Made by a program: the position numbers and the translations under genes
From: Seison nebaliae
Taxonomy: Eukaryota; Rotifera; Pararotatoria; Seisonacea; Seisonidae
Direction of reading: 5' to 3'
NCBI GenBank assembly: GCA_023231475.1
Contig: JALJEE010001876.1
Span: 1-52,868 of the forward strand
DNA: 52,868 nucleotides
Notes under the pieces: model-generated
The model's database searches: none
Told to the model about the DNA's origin: nothing
What the model saw: the letters and a program-made list of their open reading frames with translations, nothing else
In this document: piece by piece, positions 22,848 to 36,912 of the stretch
Layout: every line of letters begins with the position of its first letter
Numbering within the stretch: position 1 is the first letter of the stretch

Positions 22848-24984
22848 CCGTCATATACATAACATTTTGTTGTTCCTGTTGCCCATAATTCAATTTTTGC
22901 ATCGTATTTGTATTACAATTAACAAGTTTGTTGTTATTCAAATTGAGATGACTATTGGTTGAAGTGTTAAAGAATGATTGCTGATAAAGATAAGAGGCTT
23001 GAGAAGATTGAGGCATTTCAACGTATGTCGTCGGTTTATGATAAGAAGAACAATAAACTGAATGACGATTATTCAAATCATTCATCCCATCCTTCCCATA
23101 AAATTCATTAGATATCCATTGTTGTTGTTGTTGAGGATGATGGTGATAAGTATTTTGTGCCATTGAAGTAAGTATTAAATTATCTCCATGATTTCTATGT
23201 AGGTTATTGTTTACGCTCGTTGTGATGATGGTGGAGGAAACTGGAATAAAATGTAAATTCTTCGAATTATCCAACAACATCTCCTTTTGTTTCTGAATTA
23301 TATTCAGTCGTTTTTGTGCCGATTTACCACCTTCATTGTCACTTTTCGTTTGTCGATTGGCGAAGAGGATTTGTTGCTGCAATTGTTGTTGTTCTTGATA
23401 CGCTTGTTCTATATTCAGTCTCTGTTGTATCTGTTGTTGATTCGAGTCGTTACACGAATATAACTGTTTCAACAACAACTTATTATTGGCAGTTGATTGG
23501 CCATGATTCTTTTGTAACGATATATTACTATAATGTGTATGAACGGACGTTGGAGAACTATGATTATTTGGAACATGTTTAATCGGAGAAGATAAATGAG
23601 AATGAGCTGGTGTTGATTCAGCGAGTACGATATCTGGTTTGATCGTGCTCAAATCTTTCTCATTGTTCGTCATCTGATTGAATGAAAAATGAACATTTTG
23701 GTGACTCGAATATTTCTCCTGATCGCTACAAGCATTCATTGGAACATCGGTTTGATGCATGAACGATGTCGATAATAAGGAATTATCTTCAGGAATCCCC
23801 TTAATCTTTAATTCGTTCGTTTTCGATTGCTTAGTGACATCAACTGATTTACTTTTCTTTTTAGATGTCGTTTCTTTCCTCTCAATATCCGATTGAACAT
23901 GATTTGGAAGAGGCGTCGTAGTTGGTGTATCGAAATCTTTCGTATGTACAAATGTGTTCTTCACTGGATAACTGATCTCCATCTTTCCATTCTTATTCTT
24001 ATGTTTTTTGTTGTGCTTCGACTTCTTCTGATCGCCTGACATTCGCTCATTCAATGAATTAGTTCTGGACGATTTCTTCTCTAAGCCATCGGTGCTGGAT
24101 GGTCGATTCGCACGATTCTTCTTCTTTTTCGACGAACGGTTCTTCCTCTCTTCCGATTGACTCTTGTCTAATTGGTTCTTGTTCGATTTCGGTCGATCGA
24201 AGAACAAGAAAGGCATTCTGCTACACTTACTGCTTCGATTGTGTTCCTCTCCCAATTTTGTTGTTAAGTTAGTTGAAAATTTTATTGTTGTCCGATGGTT
24301 TCCCAACGGTTCTTCACCTAATTGTTCTTTTGATTCATTCAAATAATTCGTCGCTTCGATATTCGTCCTCTGATTACCTTCGTTCTTGTTGATGCGGAGA
24401 ATTGACGATTTAATCAGATCGAAACGATTCAATTTATGAGATTTATTCAAATTCGACTTTTCATCAACAATCGCTACACTTTTATTCCGTCGAATAATAT
24501 TCGGAATATTCTTATGATTTCTATTACAATTATTCTTATTCTCTTTCTCATTAAACAATTTCGGATGATGAATATCTTCTTCTATTTTTCCTCCTCCTCC
24601 TTCTTCCGCTTGTTCAATTTGTGTCGATCGTTGTTGATGAGTTCCTGATATTCGAGTTAAAGATAACGATTTTTTATTGAATAATTTTATGTTGCGATTT
24701 GATAAGCGACATTTGATTTTATTGCTATGATTACGATTGTTATTCTTGATAGTCAATTGTTGAGTATCATCTGATGAGAGTAATGGATGTACACTTTGTA
24801 CCATCAAATCATTATCAACTCCATTATGTTCTTTATCATCCAAATTCTCTTCAATTTCATCACTTCCACTCTTGTTGATGTTTCCGAGGTCGTTATTTGT
24901 GGCTGTGATAGAGGAAAAAAATTCTTTGAAATTTGAACTTCGCCTACTCACTTCAACAGATGATGGGACGGATGTTGATTCAAT
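19514..24984 (-). CDS. p140Cap/SRCIN1-KIAA1217 family scaffold, common exons
   Basis: Large adaptor of the Src/cytoskeleton scaffold family. Exons 24984-20610, 20558-20393, 20337-20121, 20062-19919, 19858-19514 are phase-consistent and give about 1750 residues; the 5' exon begins at a splice acceptor (TGTCAG) in phase 0, so the start codon lies upstream. The domain encoded near 22600-22350 (KRLKLPSTISCIDTIKALFV, LPHVRVYINDAKKDMFYQL, then DLNDICDGSVFKI) matches the conserved AIP3/Bud6-like block of SRCIN1 and KIAA1217. The C-terminal exons are helical and charged, consistent with the family's coiled-coil part. Long Asn, Gln, Ser and His runs fill the rest, including 38 Asn in a row. In other animals these proteins act at synapses and adhesion sites. 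Four small introns start GTT. Orthology to SRCIN1 rather than KIAA1217 is undecided. Confidence 0.82.
21019..21132 (-). repeat. AAT trinucleotide repeat encoding 38 consecutive Asn
   Basis: Thirty-eight ATT/GTT triplets on the plus strand; the first 27 (21019-21099) are pure ATT and the rest are interrupted by GTT. In the minus-strand reading frame of the p140Cap-like gene they are AAT/AAC codons. The pure part is likely unstable and polymorphic in length. Confidence 0.97.
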
Positions 24985-27900
24985 CTGACATATGAAGAAA
25001 TAAAAATAATAACAACATTATTATAATATGTTTACCAATTGTCTTATTTTATAATTTCAACAATAAAAATATTAGTCTAGTCGAAATCCTCCACAAAATT
25101 GTTATTCTTCATCTCCTATTCTGATAACTTCTTCAACTTGTCCACTACTTTCTTCTCAATACAACAATTCTTAATAATAAGAATTTCTCTTCGTACCGTT
25201 CTTTACTTAAGAAGAATAGTTCTGCAAATAAAACGTAACTCAACATTCATTCGTCACTTGAACAATTTAAATGTATAAATTTATTTATTTACTTAATCTC
25301 TCAATCGAATTACCTCATTTCACATAACTGACACAATCGTATGGATTTCGTCCATTTCTTTTTAAAGTTTATACATTTATCATAAATCGTTGAGATCTCA
25401 ACAACATTTCATTAATCTCATTGGGATACTTTTCGTTTTTGATAAGTGTAAACAAAGTATTCGGCACATTCCAAATGAATAAACAACGAAAGATAAACCG
25501 AATTATATTTGTTTTAGCAAAAAATTTATTCTCTTATCAGAACTTTAATTTAATCGGTATATGAATATAAATTCATTATGTACTTTCCAATTACATTAAC
25601 ACACTTTAACGATATTGTTCTATGAGAAGAAGAGTGGGTTGATTACTATAAAAGAAGAAGATAGAAATAATGAAACCGCATTAAACAACTAGACACAAAC
25701 TAAACAACATCAAAATGTAATCAATCGAATAATGTTAAGAAAATATGTGCCACTACAAACGGAAGTCTGTGCGATGGATGTGTAACATTACGTTCAACAT
25801 CGGTTCCACTTCTAGTACCACTTCATTCCAATATTCATCAAAACGTCAATAGACAGATTATAGTGAAAAGGAAGGAAATCGTAAAAAAATTAGCAATCGA
25901 ATTTTTATTAAAAATTTTCCGTGACTATTTCTCCCAAAAACTATGTATTCCTTCCACTCCTTCTTTTCTTTCCTAAAATGAAACATTTGATGAAAAATAT
26001 TAATATTTCTCCTCCGAAGCGAATCTTAATTCTGTTGACTAAGAAATCCTTTTTTTGTTTGAGCACAATCATCTCCTTTTTTTCGATCACCTTCTGTTGA
26101 TTGGAAAATTCTTTACGAAAAATTAGTTGGTGATACGATTGCATAAGAATTCATTAATAGATCAGAATATTTAGATGGAAATATTTATGAACGAAAAATA
26201 ATCCAATTAATTTTTTTCCGAAATACATGAACGAGAGTTCGTTCTTGAACTTTTTCCCAACATAGAAATTTCGGTGAGAATACTTTAAATTTTAGTGATT
26301 ATTCCTCATTTTTACTTCGTTCTCCGTGTCAGCTGCTTATGACATTCGGATTGTGAATTAATCTCAATTCTAGTTGATGCATAACCAATTTCTTTACTTT
26401 CAAAAATACTTTTCCATAATTGCTAATCATGAGAAAGAAATAGTCGGAAAAGGAGACAAAAGAAGCATTATTTACATTGTCAATTAACGTCAAACTGAAA
26501 CAATTGAATTCTTTTTAAGCATTCGAAAAATGGTTAGAGGGGAATGAATGGAATAAAAGATTAATTTAGTTTGATTGATATTTTATCAGGAATATAATGA
26601 TCAGATATAATGTCAGAAATTGTAAGTAATTAAATATGATTCTTGGCAATACTTCCATTTTTTAAAGAGTTATTATTATTATAATTCATATTTATTTACA
26701 TATAATTCTCTTCTGGAAAATATGAAAAAATATAAGAATAAAAGAAAAGATAGAATTGCCAAATGTAGACGAAGACATTTAATTCGGCGCAGATTTGATG
26801 CAGAAGATTGCGTAATGGAAACCTATTAAGAATGAAGAACTAAATGATAAAATTAAAACATTAGGTCTGATATTTGTGAATATTAGGAAGAAATTCTCAT
26901 AGTCGAATGGTGGATGGGATGATGCTAATGACGTAAAATGCGTAAAATTATCTTTTTTTTATCGGTCATCCTCAGTGACGTGCAGTCAGGCAAAACATTA
27001 GCATCGTAGGGAAATTATCGGTATAGCAATATGGTAATTACCTATTGATAAAAATGTTGAAGGAAAAGATATTAAAGAATTGGATGGATTATAATTTTGG
27101 TAAGAAACTAATCGGCTTTACATTGCTTGACATGATGATGATGAGAGATATGAAAAAATCAGTCTCAGTTGTCCGAGAAAAAATGGATGAAGTTATTTAT
27201 TTAAACAAATCCATTAGAAGGAAGGGGAAAAAATGAAATTAGAAGTGGAACATAATTAAGACGATCAGAAAAACGGAAAAGAATTGAAGAAGGAAGAAAT
27301 TTGTTTAGCAAACGAAATAATTGGGCGATATTCAATGACTTATATTACATAATATTCTCAGATATAGCTAGTATGTTGCTTTTCATATCACAGTGTTAGG
27401 ACCACTCACAGTAAGTCCGTACAAAAGAAGACATGCTAATTACTATCATGTTATTTTTAAACAAAACATTTCCATTTCACTTCTGATTGGCATCATGCAG
27501 AATATGTGTATATATATGTTGTAACATTTCTCCGCAGTTTTCGGGAGATAAAGTCGATTCTATTGAGTCATTCGTCGTTCACTCATTTATATATTAATTT
27601 ATAATCGTTAATATGGAAGAGGAAGTATTATTTCATATAATCAACATGTACCAAAATTGAACATAATAGAATATTTATTAATGAATTCATTCACGAATTG
27701 GGACGGGTATAAAAAAAGAAGAAAAATAAAACAACGAAGTTCATTTGCAATGAACTTCCTACGGAATTTACTTCTATGAATTCATTCATCTTATTCATCG
27801 CTCATTACGTAAGGCATTCCATGACCGATCAACCTGCTCCTTCAATTCATTCGTGTACATTCCAATTCAATTTTATCAACTTGCTCCTCTCATCTTCACT

Positions 27901-30829
27901 TCAACTATTCAATTTGTCTTATCTTTTTCCAGTTAGTACTAAAAGTTCTAACAGAAAAATTCTTCAGTTCTTTTAACTCTGAACTAAACAATTGAAAGTG
28001 GATGTTAGAAGTGATTATCATAACAAATGTATGTATAAGTTATAGAGTACAAAACAGGATGTATAACAAAAACTTTCCAATGATTCTTTCCAAGTGCAAG
28101 TTCCATATTCATGAAAATGTACATTTCCGTCAATTGGTCGAATAATGCCCAAAGGATAATTGTAAACCTTGTAAATTCTAGTAAACTGTCATCGAAGATG
28201 TTTATTCACTATTTTTCATTCTATTATGTAATTTTATTCAACAACTCTCAAACTTTCTAAATGTATAATGTCAATACCGAGTTTGACCGGAATTATTAAT
28301 AGGAATATTTGTTAGCTGGTTTATTTAGATAGATGGATAGATAGATAATGCTTATTTTTTCGTCCCTTATTTAGCTCATTAATTTTGACATATTATTGTT
28401 CGATATTTAAAATAAAGAAGACAGAAAATAATTAGAGAATGAATTGACATTTCGGAAGAGAAGGAAAATGCCAAATTCCTTCTCGACCAACATTCCTCTC
28501 GTCGAAAAGACACACGGAAAAACGGAATAAAGTGGATGTAAATGAATTTTGAAAAATGAACGTACACAAAAATAATTTCTCACCGTGATTAAAATAGATA
28601 TTATTAAAATATGGCGAGAGCTGTTAAGCTATCATTAAAGAAGATGCCGAGAATGCAGTCACATCCTTTGCCAGACAAAATGACATCTGTAGCCATTGCC
28701 ACTTACCACTCCAAAAGGCTAGAAGTACATTTCATTAAAAAGAAAGAATATAGAAGGAAAGAAAAAGACCGAAAGACAAGATTTTATTAAGAAACTGAAT
28801 AACCGGAAGAACAACAATAACAAAATTAACATCAACGACTATAACGGCAACAATAAGAACAACAGCAACGAATAGGACTTAATCGGAATGATATTAATAA
28901 AAATATTTTGAAAGAACATTTTTTTAAAGGTACATGTGATTTGAGTAAACGATGTGGAAAGTTGGTTCCATTCTCTCACATGCACCATCAGAGATGGACA
29001 GATACATGTCAAATCTGTTCAATTGAATGAGTAATTGTACATTCATTTTTTTCTCTACATTTCTTTATTAATTTCATCTCTTTCTTTCTTTCCTACCGAT
29101 ATTTTCTTTTAGAAATCTATTCTCATTTTCTTCAGTTTGAAATGATACTAAATTGAATGAAACGTTACAGTTCATCTCCAACTACAAATGGAGAATAGAT
29201 AAAGCTAAAACTTTCTCTTTCTCAACGTTTTGTTTAATGTCGTTCTCTCTTAACTAACCACTTCTCCTTCACATCAAAAAAAAAAGAAATTTGAATACTT
29301 GAGATTATCCATTAGCCAAACGTAGAATGATAAGGGTTCGATGAGAATACGAACGCCCGTAAGAGGGAAATATACACTGTACTCTACACTCATACCAAAC
29401 GAGGGAATGGTCAAAACAATAAACATATTCGAATTTCCCAACTATAATCAACCCGTTATTTTATTGGGAATGTGACTAAAGTTCTTGTTGGGGCAAATCG
29501 ATGACTTAGGGGAGATAAATCTATTTAGTCTATAATATTAAAAAACAATCGAACACGTACAATATCGCAGTAGTTCACAATCAAACAACAAATTTAAAAG
29601 TTCCCACAAAAAGAAACCTCAATACTTGTGAGGAGATTTTCTTCTCTAAATAATGAATCTCGCTAACTTCTTAATTCGTTCCGATTTGGTTTGAGATATT
29701 TATTCAGACAATTTATTATTCTATCAAATATGAGAGACTGTTTAAACAAAATATTAATTTTCATTAGGAATATTGTTGACAGAAATTCAGTGTCCCATGA
29801 ACGACAATATCCATAAGTACTTCAATCCTTCAATTGTCAGATGTGCTACGGACGACAGTGATGAAATTAATATAATTTAAATTTCTCTCTTCAAATAACT
29901 CTTCAAGTGGATTGTTGGGGGAATGCCTTTCTTCGTTTATTTTAAGCTTTTCTCTCGTCTACTATTTCCGTTAAACATGTTACCGTTGGCGAACGGAAGG
30001 TTCATGTCACCCACAGCAACTTTAATGACTTAACCGCATATATCTTCCTTTAGTCAATAGGAATATAACGATAAATTCTATCTGTTCGAACGAAAGTAAC
30101 TACATATTCCAATCGCTCATTAATTTAACCCTTAACTTCAATTTACCCTCTGAAAACTTATTCTTTAAAAATTCCCGTCTTCATGGCAATTCTTCAATCT
30201 TCCGACAAGAAAAATTACCGCCCTTGATCTTCGAACGATTTGTGAGAAGTTCCTGAAAAACAATTATCGAGAAATGTTTCATCTGCTAATGGGAATTTTC
30301 CATCGGAAATTAATTGATGATGTTTCTCTTCAGAATTTACAGTTAGGGTAAGGTGAAAAACATATTTACGAGTTAATCTCTACGATTATCTCTAACATCA
30401 TATTGAAAATTACACGAAAATATTTTTCAGATGAAAAATCCGGAAATTGTTCGAATATACTTTATTTCTATTTATGGTTACACAGAAGTGGAGAAGGAAC
30501 AGCAAAAAATAATGAATAATGTCTAAATGGATAAATGAGTTCTAACAAAGAAATTTACATTGAATTACCGAATTCCTTTTTTTTTGGGGTACAGTAAAGA
30601 ATAATTTACATACGTTCTTTCTCATTAGGAAACAAATATTTTCGTGAAATATTTCCAGCGGAATCGTCGAATGCGACCACAATAATGAAAGAAGTATAAT
30701 AGGAATTGAACGGTAAATTGGCGGTAATGATAAAACACTTCTCACCATGTTAGAAAGTCGAAGACAAAGAAAGAATAATAAAATAATGTTCCATAATTCT
30801 CAACTACTTCTAACTCGAGTGATTTTTAC
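24985..30829. other. Non-coding block, probable long first intron of the p140Cap-like gene
   Basis: About 5.8 kb with no supported coding frame. A short GATA-type microsatellite lies at 28327-28347. If the exon at 30830-30988 splices to 24984, this whole block is an intron, about 100 times longer than the other introns in the window. I see no transposon, tRNA or known microRNA in it. Confidence 0.45.
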
Positions 30830-30988
30830 CGAAATTGTTTGATGGGAAGAAAATGGAACCTGAACAAAACGATTTGTGTGTTTCCTTTTGGATTTTGTTG
30901 GTACATTTGACGAATCATCACTTGTCACTGTGGAGGATGAGAAGGAGGACGAAGTTGTGGTTGAAGACGCGGAGAAATTGTTACCCAT
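30830..30988 (-). CDS. Candidate myristoylated first coding exon of the p140Cap-like gene
   Basis: Begins with a true ATG and MGNNFS, a perfect N-myristoylation signal (Gly2, Asn3, Ser6). As I recall it, human p140Cap (SRCIN1) also begins MGNAPS. A Ser/Thr-rich stretch and a basic KSKRKH segment follow, a combination typical of membrane-attached tails. The frame meets a GTAAAA donor after codon 53 (phase 0), matching the phase-0 acceptor at 24984. Continued reading past the donor stops within nine codons. The link to the downstream exons is inferred, not shown. The alternative is an unrelated small gene. Confidence 0.5.
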
Positions 30989-33674
30989 CGATGTGGAATC
31001 ACTTTTCTGTTGTTCTCTTTTAAGACATGCAATTATGGGACTTTTTATTGTTGATGTATTACGTAGGTTTGTTGCCGCAATTGAATATGGTCGATAACAT
31101 TGGTGTTGCTCTTCTTTATGTAATTTTTTCGAGTCGCCTTCTTCTGTCTAGATTTGATGAAAATAAATAGAACGAAATAGAAATTAGTAGTTTGTGGTTT
31201 GGGAGAGGAGGCAAACACTGGTTGCCATAGATGAAATGGATGAGGTAATGAGTAAATGATGAAGGAAGAAGTGTTTCTTATTTATTCAATAATGATTGAT
31301 TATGTGTGAAATTCGATGAAAAGTAACCTACACAATTAATTTTTTCTGCTTTTACTTTTCTTCAACATTTATCTGGTCAAGAAATTTTTACCAAAATTTT
31401 TATTAGTTTTTTCTGATTACACTGATGATAATGGAGAAAAAATATTGATATTTAACAAAGTTAAGAATCTTAACTTAAGATAAAACGTTCGTAGTGGTAA
31501 GAATGAGATTGGATTGACTCGTCAACATTTCTCAATTCATCAAAAGAAGAAGGAAAATGAATATATATAAGATAGATAAACGTGAAGATCTTCATCATCG
31601 TCATCGTCATCACCATTATCATTCATTAGGAGGGATGACTGTAGAAAAAATACAACGAAGATGAACTAGATAGATTGAAGATAAATCTGTACTAGATTAT
31701 TTACCACTATCACCATTCTTTTAGGTCCAACATAAGTTCATTGTTTTTATTTCCCTACTGAAAAATTATTAAAGGAATTCATTTAACAACTATCTCACTT
31801 CGATCTGTTAGGATTAGGAGATTTGATTAATATGATAATAAATCAAGTTAATCTTTAAAAAACATTCTCTTTTTTTAGTAGTTGAATCGGAAATATTATT
31901 TCAATATTTTAAGGATCAAATTCTCTCCAAATTAACGGAGAATATAAATAGAATAATTTGTTTAGCTATTCCAGGCGACTTCGTCATCGGAGCAGAATGA
32001 AAAGTCAATCAGTTCAACTTTCCCATTTTTCAACTAATCCCTTATATCCAATTGACACTCAAACATTTACATTTACTTATTCTTCTGGTCCATTCCGAAC
32101 GAATTGTTTTCGGGTTTCTGAACTTATTCTACGTGCGAACGATTAAACAACCATCGTTGTGCAAGGAAAATAATTTCATGAATAAATTTAAGAGATTAAT
32201 AACAACAACATAATTGATATGATACTTTTTCACGGAAAACGATTATATGAACGACGGAAAAAAAGAAGGAAGGAAGGAAGACCTTTCGATAATCATATTA
32301 AGATAATTTTTATTAGAGTGATGGATATAGTTTAAGAATTTCTTTTCTCCAAAAAGTTAAACTACATATAAATCGAATAAAAGTGTCGTGTGGTGGTTAT
32401 ATTGAAAGTTTGCAAAATTATGTTTGTTTTTAAATCATCTCCATGAATAATATCGTGATTATAAAGACGATATAAATCACTAATAATTTTGTTAGTAAAA
32501 TGAAATAATTGGATGGTTCTCATCAATTCTTCTTCTCGTTCAATTATTTTCTTTTTCGATCAAATGAAGTTACATAAGGAAAGGATGTCAGAAAATTTGG
32601 TGAATTTCCGATTAAGATATTATGCAAGATGTAAACTGGTCATTATAAGATGAAGGAGCAAATTTTCTTGTTTCCTTCTTGCGCTTCAATTAATTTGAGA
32701 AACGAGTGGGGAGATCATTCAGATGAAGATTGATGATTCAATTCGTCCATCAAATTGATTCGTTGACATTGCATTATTAGCGAAATTACAAATAATTTTC
32801 TCATCATCATCATGTTTGTCGACAACACTACTTATGAAGTTAGAAGATAAAAAATTAGTTTCCGATAAATTGATCGTCGAAATTCTCTTCTTCCTCCTCA
32901 TCTCATATTCATTATCAACTAATCATATTAATATGAATGAATGCAAATGTAATGTAGCGAAAATGAATGAATCTTATTATGAAAGAATTCTCCTTTTAAT
33001 GATATTTTAATACATTCGAACAAACAACTAATCAGATGTTTTGAAAGAGAACTTCTGAATGATGTTGGAATGTACCAAAAAATGATGTAGACCAACTGTC
33101 CCTCATTTATTCCATGATTACCCGGGGAATCAAATAATGACATATGATCTTTCCAATCGAATCGAGAATAAAGGAAATGTTTAATTTTCCATACTGATGG
33201 TGAGAATGATGATTATGATAATGCTCTGCCTCTTCATCGTAATTAACAGAGCTGAACTATCTGGAAAGCGGTGATATTTTCCGTTGAACATAATGTAAAT
33301 GATAGAATTCCTTCATTTAATCGTCGGTTATTTATGTGAGAATTCAAAAGATTTAATGATCATCATAAAATCTGTTTACAATCTCATCATTAATATAATT
33401 AAAATTTCCCCAAAAACTTATTAATCAAATGCTGGATAATAAATAGGAGGATCCAACAATCATATTATATGAACAGATGGTAACCAAATTTTTATGGTAC
33501 ATTATTCTATTGATGTTCATACTTCTACTACTCTTCCTAATACTACCATTACTATTGTATCTGTTACATCTTTTTTATTCTATATTTGATAAAACCATAT
33601 TTTGTTGATGTCACCATTATTTTATGATTTCGTTTATTATTGTTGATGTTTCTTTGTGAGGATTTTAATCATGA
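30989..33674. other. Non-coding region
   Basis: AT-rich with short simple repeats (GAAG-type near 32262-32280). No frame here has protein-like composition beyond about 60 codons. It may hold the promoter of the 30.8-kb exon just upstream on the minus strand. Confidence 0.45.
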
Positions 33675-34268
33675 TTATGCGAATGGACTAACAACATTAA
33701 TATTTGATATCTCAGGAACTTGATCAACAGATATTGACCGCTTGGTGGATTGATGCACAAGAGTATCGTCCTCTTTCTCGTCGTTAGTTGATATTAATGA
33801 AACAGATTTCCCATTATTACTGTTAGAGTGACTTCTGTCATTCTTTCGGAAGAAGTTGATGTCGTTAAGTTTTATAAGTTTCTTGTTGAACGAGGGAGAT
33901 ATTTTCAACGTCGTTCTCGATAAATCATAAACTTTTCGAGATAATTGATCAGATTTATGTCGTATTAAATTCCCACTTAAACTTTGCGTCATCGTGTTAA
34001 CGAAAGTGTTCGAGAGTTTTCTTGATTTATCATAAACTTTATGAGAATGTTCCCAATTGGTCTGATGTTGGAAATGATTTCGGTACGCTTGGCACAACTC
34101 GAGTGAAACAGCTGAGTTTTTCTCATTTGTCTCGCCAGGTCTCCCAACTCCATCTGAATAGTTACTCTGGTAACGGCATGGAATCTCTCTAATATTATCA
34201 TTATATTCCACTGCACTATTAAACTTTACATGATGACGAATATCGTTATCGTAATTTCGATTTACCAT
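33675..34268 (-). CDS. Unrecognised 197-codon frame; possible alternative first exon
   Basis: True ATG, hydrophilic, basic and Ser/Asn-rich product without membrane segments. It carries an internal repeat: KVYDKSR near residue 77 and KVYDLSR about 35 residues later. A GTTCCT sequence after codon 183 (exon end 33720) would be a phase-0 donor of the type used throughout this window and would join in frame to the p140Cap acceptor at 24984; reading on instead ends 14 codons later. No homologue is recognised. It could be a separate lineage-specific gene, an alternative N-terminus, or chance. Confidence 0.4.
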   Translation of the reverse strand: MVNRNYDNDIRHHVKFNSAVEYNDNIREIPCRYQSNYSDGVGRPGETNEKNSAVSLELCQAYRNHFQHQTNWEHSHKVYDKSRKLSNTFVNTMTQSLSGNLIRHKSDQLSRKVYDLSRTTLKISPSFNKKLIKLNDINFFRKNDRSHSNSNNGKSVSLISTNDEKEDDTLVHQSTKRSISVDQVPEISNINVVSPFA

Positions 34269-36912
34269 ATTCCTTCATTCACGAAATGTTGCGAGACAAC
34301 AATTTTTCTTAGTCATTTGTGGAAAAAAAATTCATTTTTTGTCTGTTGAAATAACAAATTAGGATAAGTTGTATATAATTCCAATAAATAAATGAAAATA
34401 TTCTTTACTATCAAAAAAAAAATATTGATCAACTGAAACTCGATGATAAACGAACGAGAAATTTTTTGCCGAGGTTTTACACAAAAATAAATGAACGGAA
34501 AATTGATGGAATGATACCAGTCCATAACTTAAATTAACTGCATAAAAAACAAAGTAATCCAAGAGCGGAGAATAAAAAAAGATTTATTTATGATACAAAT
34601 TCGATTAGAATGAATTTTCAATTTCTTCAATTTGACACGTTGTAATATGACGTATAATTTTCCTTATATAAACTTATGTAATAAATCATAAGTAAATAAA
34701 TGAAAGAAACATAAAAAAAAATTCAGGAACTTCTAGAAATGTGCATTAAATTTCTCCAACCATCAATAGAAGTAAGTAGAATATTGAAAGGAGGAATACC
34801 TGACGTAAGGACATGTCGATTTGCATAAATAGTCTTTTCTGAAAAACGAAAACAAGTTGATCGTCGAAGAAACGATGAGAAGTTGTTACATAAAACTCTT
34901 CTTTATTTCAAATATCGGATGGAATGAAATCTTTCTTTCTTTTCTTTCATTAAATTCGCATGCAGTTTTCTACTTGCACTACAACATGAAAAAGGCTCAT
35001 TTGTATCAAAAGTATTCAGGAAGGAACTATATCAAATAAATTTTCTATTCATCTTTCTCTCACTCTTTATCCCACAATCACAATATTCCTCAATATATCG
35101 ATGTAATAATATTTATATCAAATTTCATTTTCTTCTTCCATTTCATAATACATAAACATTATCATAGACATACAAATAAGTCAGACCGATACTTAATACG
35201 AAATTTCCACTAATTATATAATTGAGTAAATTTTCCGTTAACTCTAAATTTCGAATCCTCACAAAAGTTCTTATTTCCCACCATTCGAATTCCACTCAAA
35301 TTCGTAGTAGTTTCCAATTAGGAAACTTTCTTTTTTAGTTTAATTGTAGTTATTCTAATTTCATGTAATTATTACTTGAATAGCAAATGAATAAGAAGTA
35401 AAGTATAATTGTATCGATGCGAGAGCATCATCTGACAATAAGATGAATTTCAAAATGATTTGTTTGAGAATAATATTTATGATATTTACTATGGTTAATC
35501 GAAAAGGAGAAAGGAATCATACCAGCTGATTATTTCTCCCAAAATAAAGTACTTATATCAATAAAGGAATTCTTCTGATTCTTATGATAATTATCTTTTA
35601 CTTTCCTGTCAATATCAGACGATCATTTCCATAAAAATAATCAACGCACTTATCTATTGTCAAATCCACTTATGGTAGAAATCGCCGACGTACAATCATT
35701 CAAACCATTTAAAAGGTACTTCATATATCGTTGTGATTAGTATTTTAAGAAGAAGAAGAAACCGCAACAAAAACGAAAATGTGAGAATATTAAAAACGGA
35801 ATTTCCATGTCCAATATGTATTCTGAAAAACATAAAATGATATTGTTAAGATGTTATACGACTATCTCCCCGATTAATTTATCGGGTCTAAATGTGCGTA
35901 AAATTATTTGCGAATGCTTCTTATTGAGGTTTAACATCGTCGTAACACCTCATCCCAAATTAACGATAAATTCCCTTATAAATAAATAAGGAAATGAATA
36001 AGATGTAACATCTCAGTTAGTTACATCATTAAGCGCAACAAATCGTCTTATGACAAGAAAGCGTCTGTCGTCAATCCTGTCGATAAAGACATTAAAGAAA
36101 ATAAGAATAAAAAAAATCGATATGGAAGGAAGCATCATGTTTCCAAATGAATAATTATTATAAAATGTATAGATAAATGGAATTTAATGTTCTGCATATA
36201 TTCAGATCGCTCAACTTATTGTAACAATCCGCTACACTATGAAAGAAGGAGAAGTACCTCAACTTTCAACTACACCTAATAAGTACTTCTTTCTTTGAGT
36301 ATACGATGAAATATTTATTCATTTAATCGTACGAATAAACTGGATAATAATCAATAATTATAATGCTCTCAGTCACTCATTCAATTTTCTGATCATGAAA
36401 CGAATTATCTTGGGAAATTCAATAAATCGTCCACTGCCTAATTATTCTTCTTCGAATCGAAATGACACCTAATACTAAACTCTCTGGAATAAAGGTTGAT
36501 GATATTCACTCTAATTCAATTGCATTTATTCTGTTCAATTATATATGAGTGAAAATAACTATAATTTAACGTTCATTAATCCAATTGGAAATGTGTAAAA
36601 GGAAAACTAAAACGAATAATTTCGAAATTTGTAAGACCTAAACTTTAGGTTTAGCTCCACCTACACATTTTCTTTTTATGCATAACTTGTAATTTTCTCA
36701 ATCATCATCGTCCTCTTAATTTCCTCTTGTTTAATGTCGACTCTCTCGCAATATGAAAGACAGTTAATATATTATACTCCGATTATCAGTCCAAGGAAAA
36801 CTATTTTTTAGACTTGTTTCATTTTGAACTGTTATGGACAATAACATCCAATTTCTTTCATTTTTTTTCGGGTAACAATAATTCATTGTTTATATCTTTC
36901 CAAAATCGCATA
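34269..36912. other. Non-coding region
   Basis: AT-rich sequence between the two isolated open frames. Only short frames with no domain content are present. No repeats with clear ends were found. Confidence 0.45.

Noticed and set aside
28327-28347. GATA-type short tandem repeat considered as a CRISPR-like or satellite array
   Set aside because: Only a few four-base units, an ordinary microsatellite; no CRISPR repeats or spacers exist in this window.
28379-28567. Short basic minus-strand frame within the presumed scaffold intron
   Set aside because: No homology and no clear splice sites; composition fits chance in a long AT-rich region.
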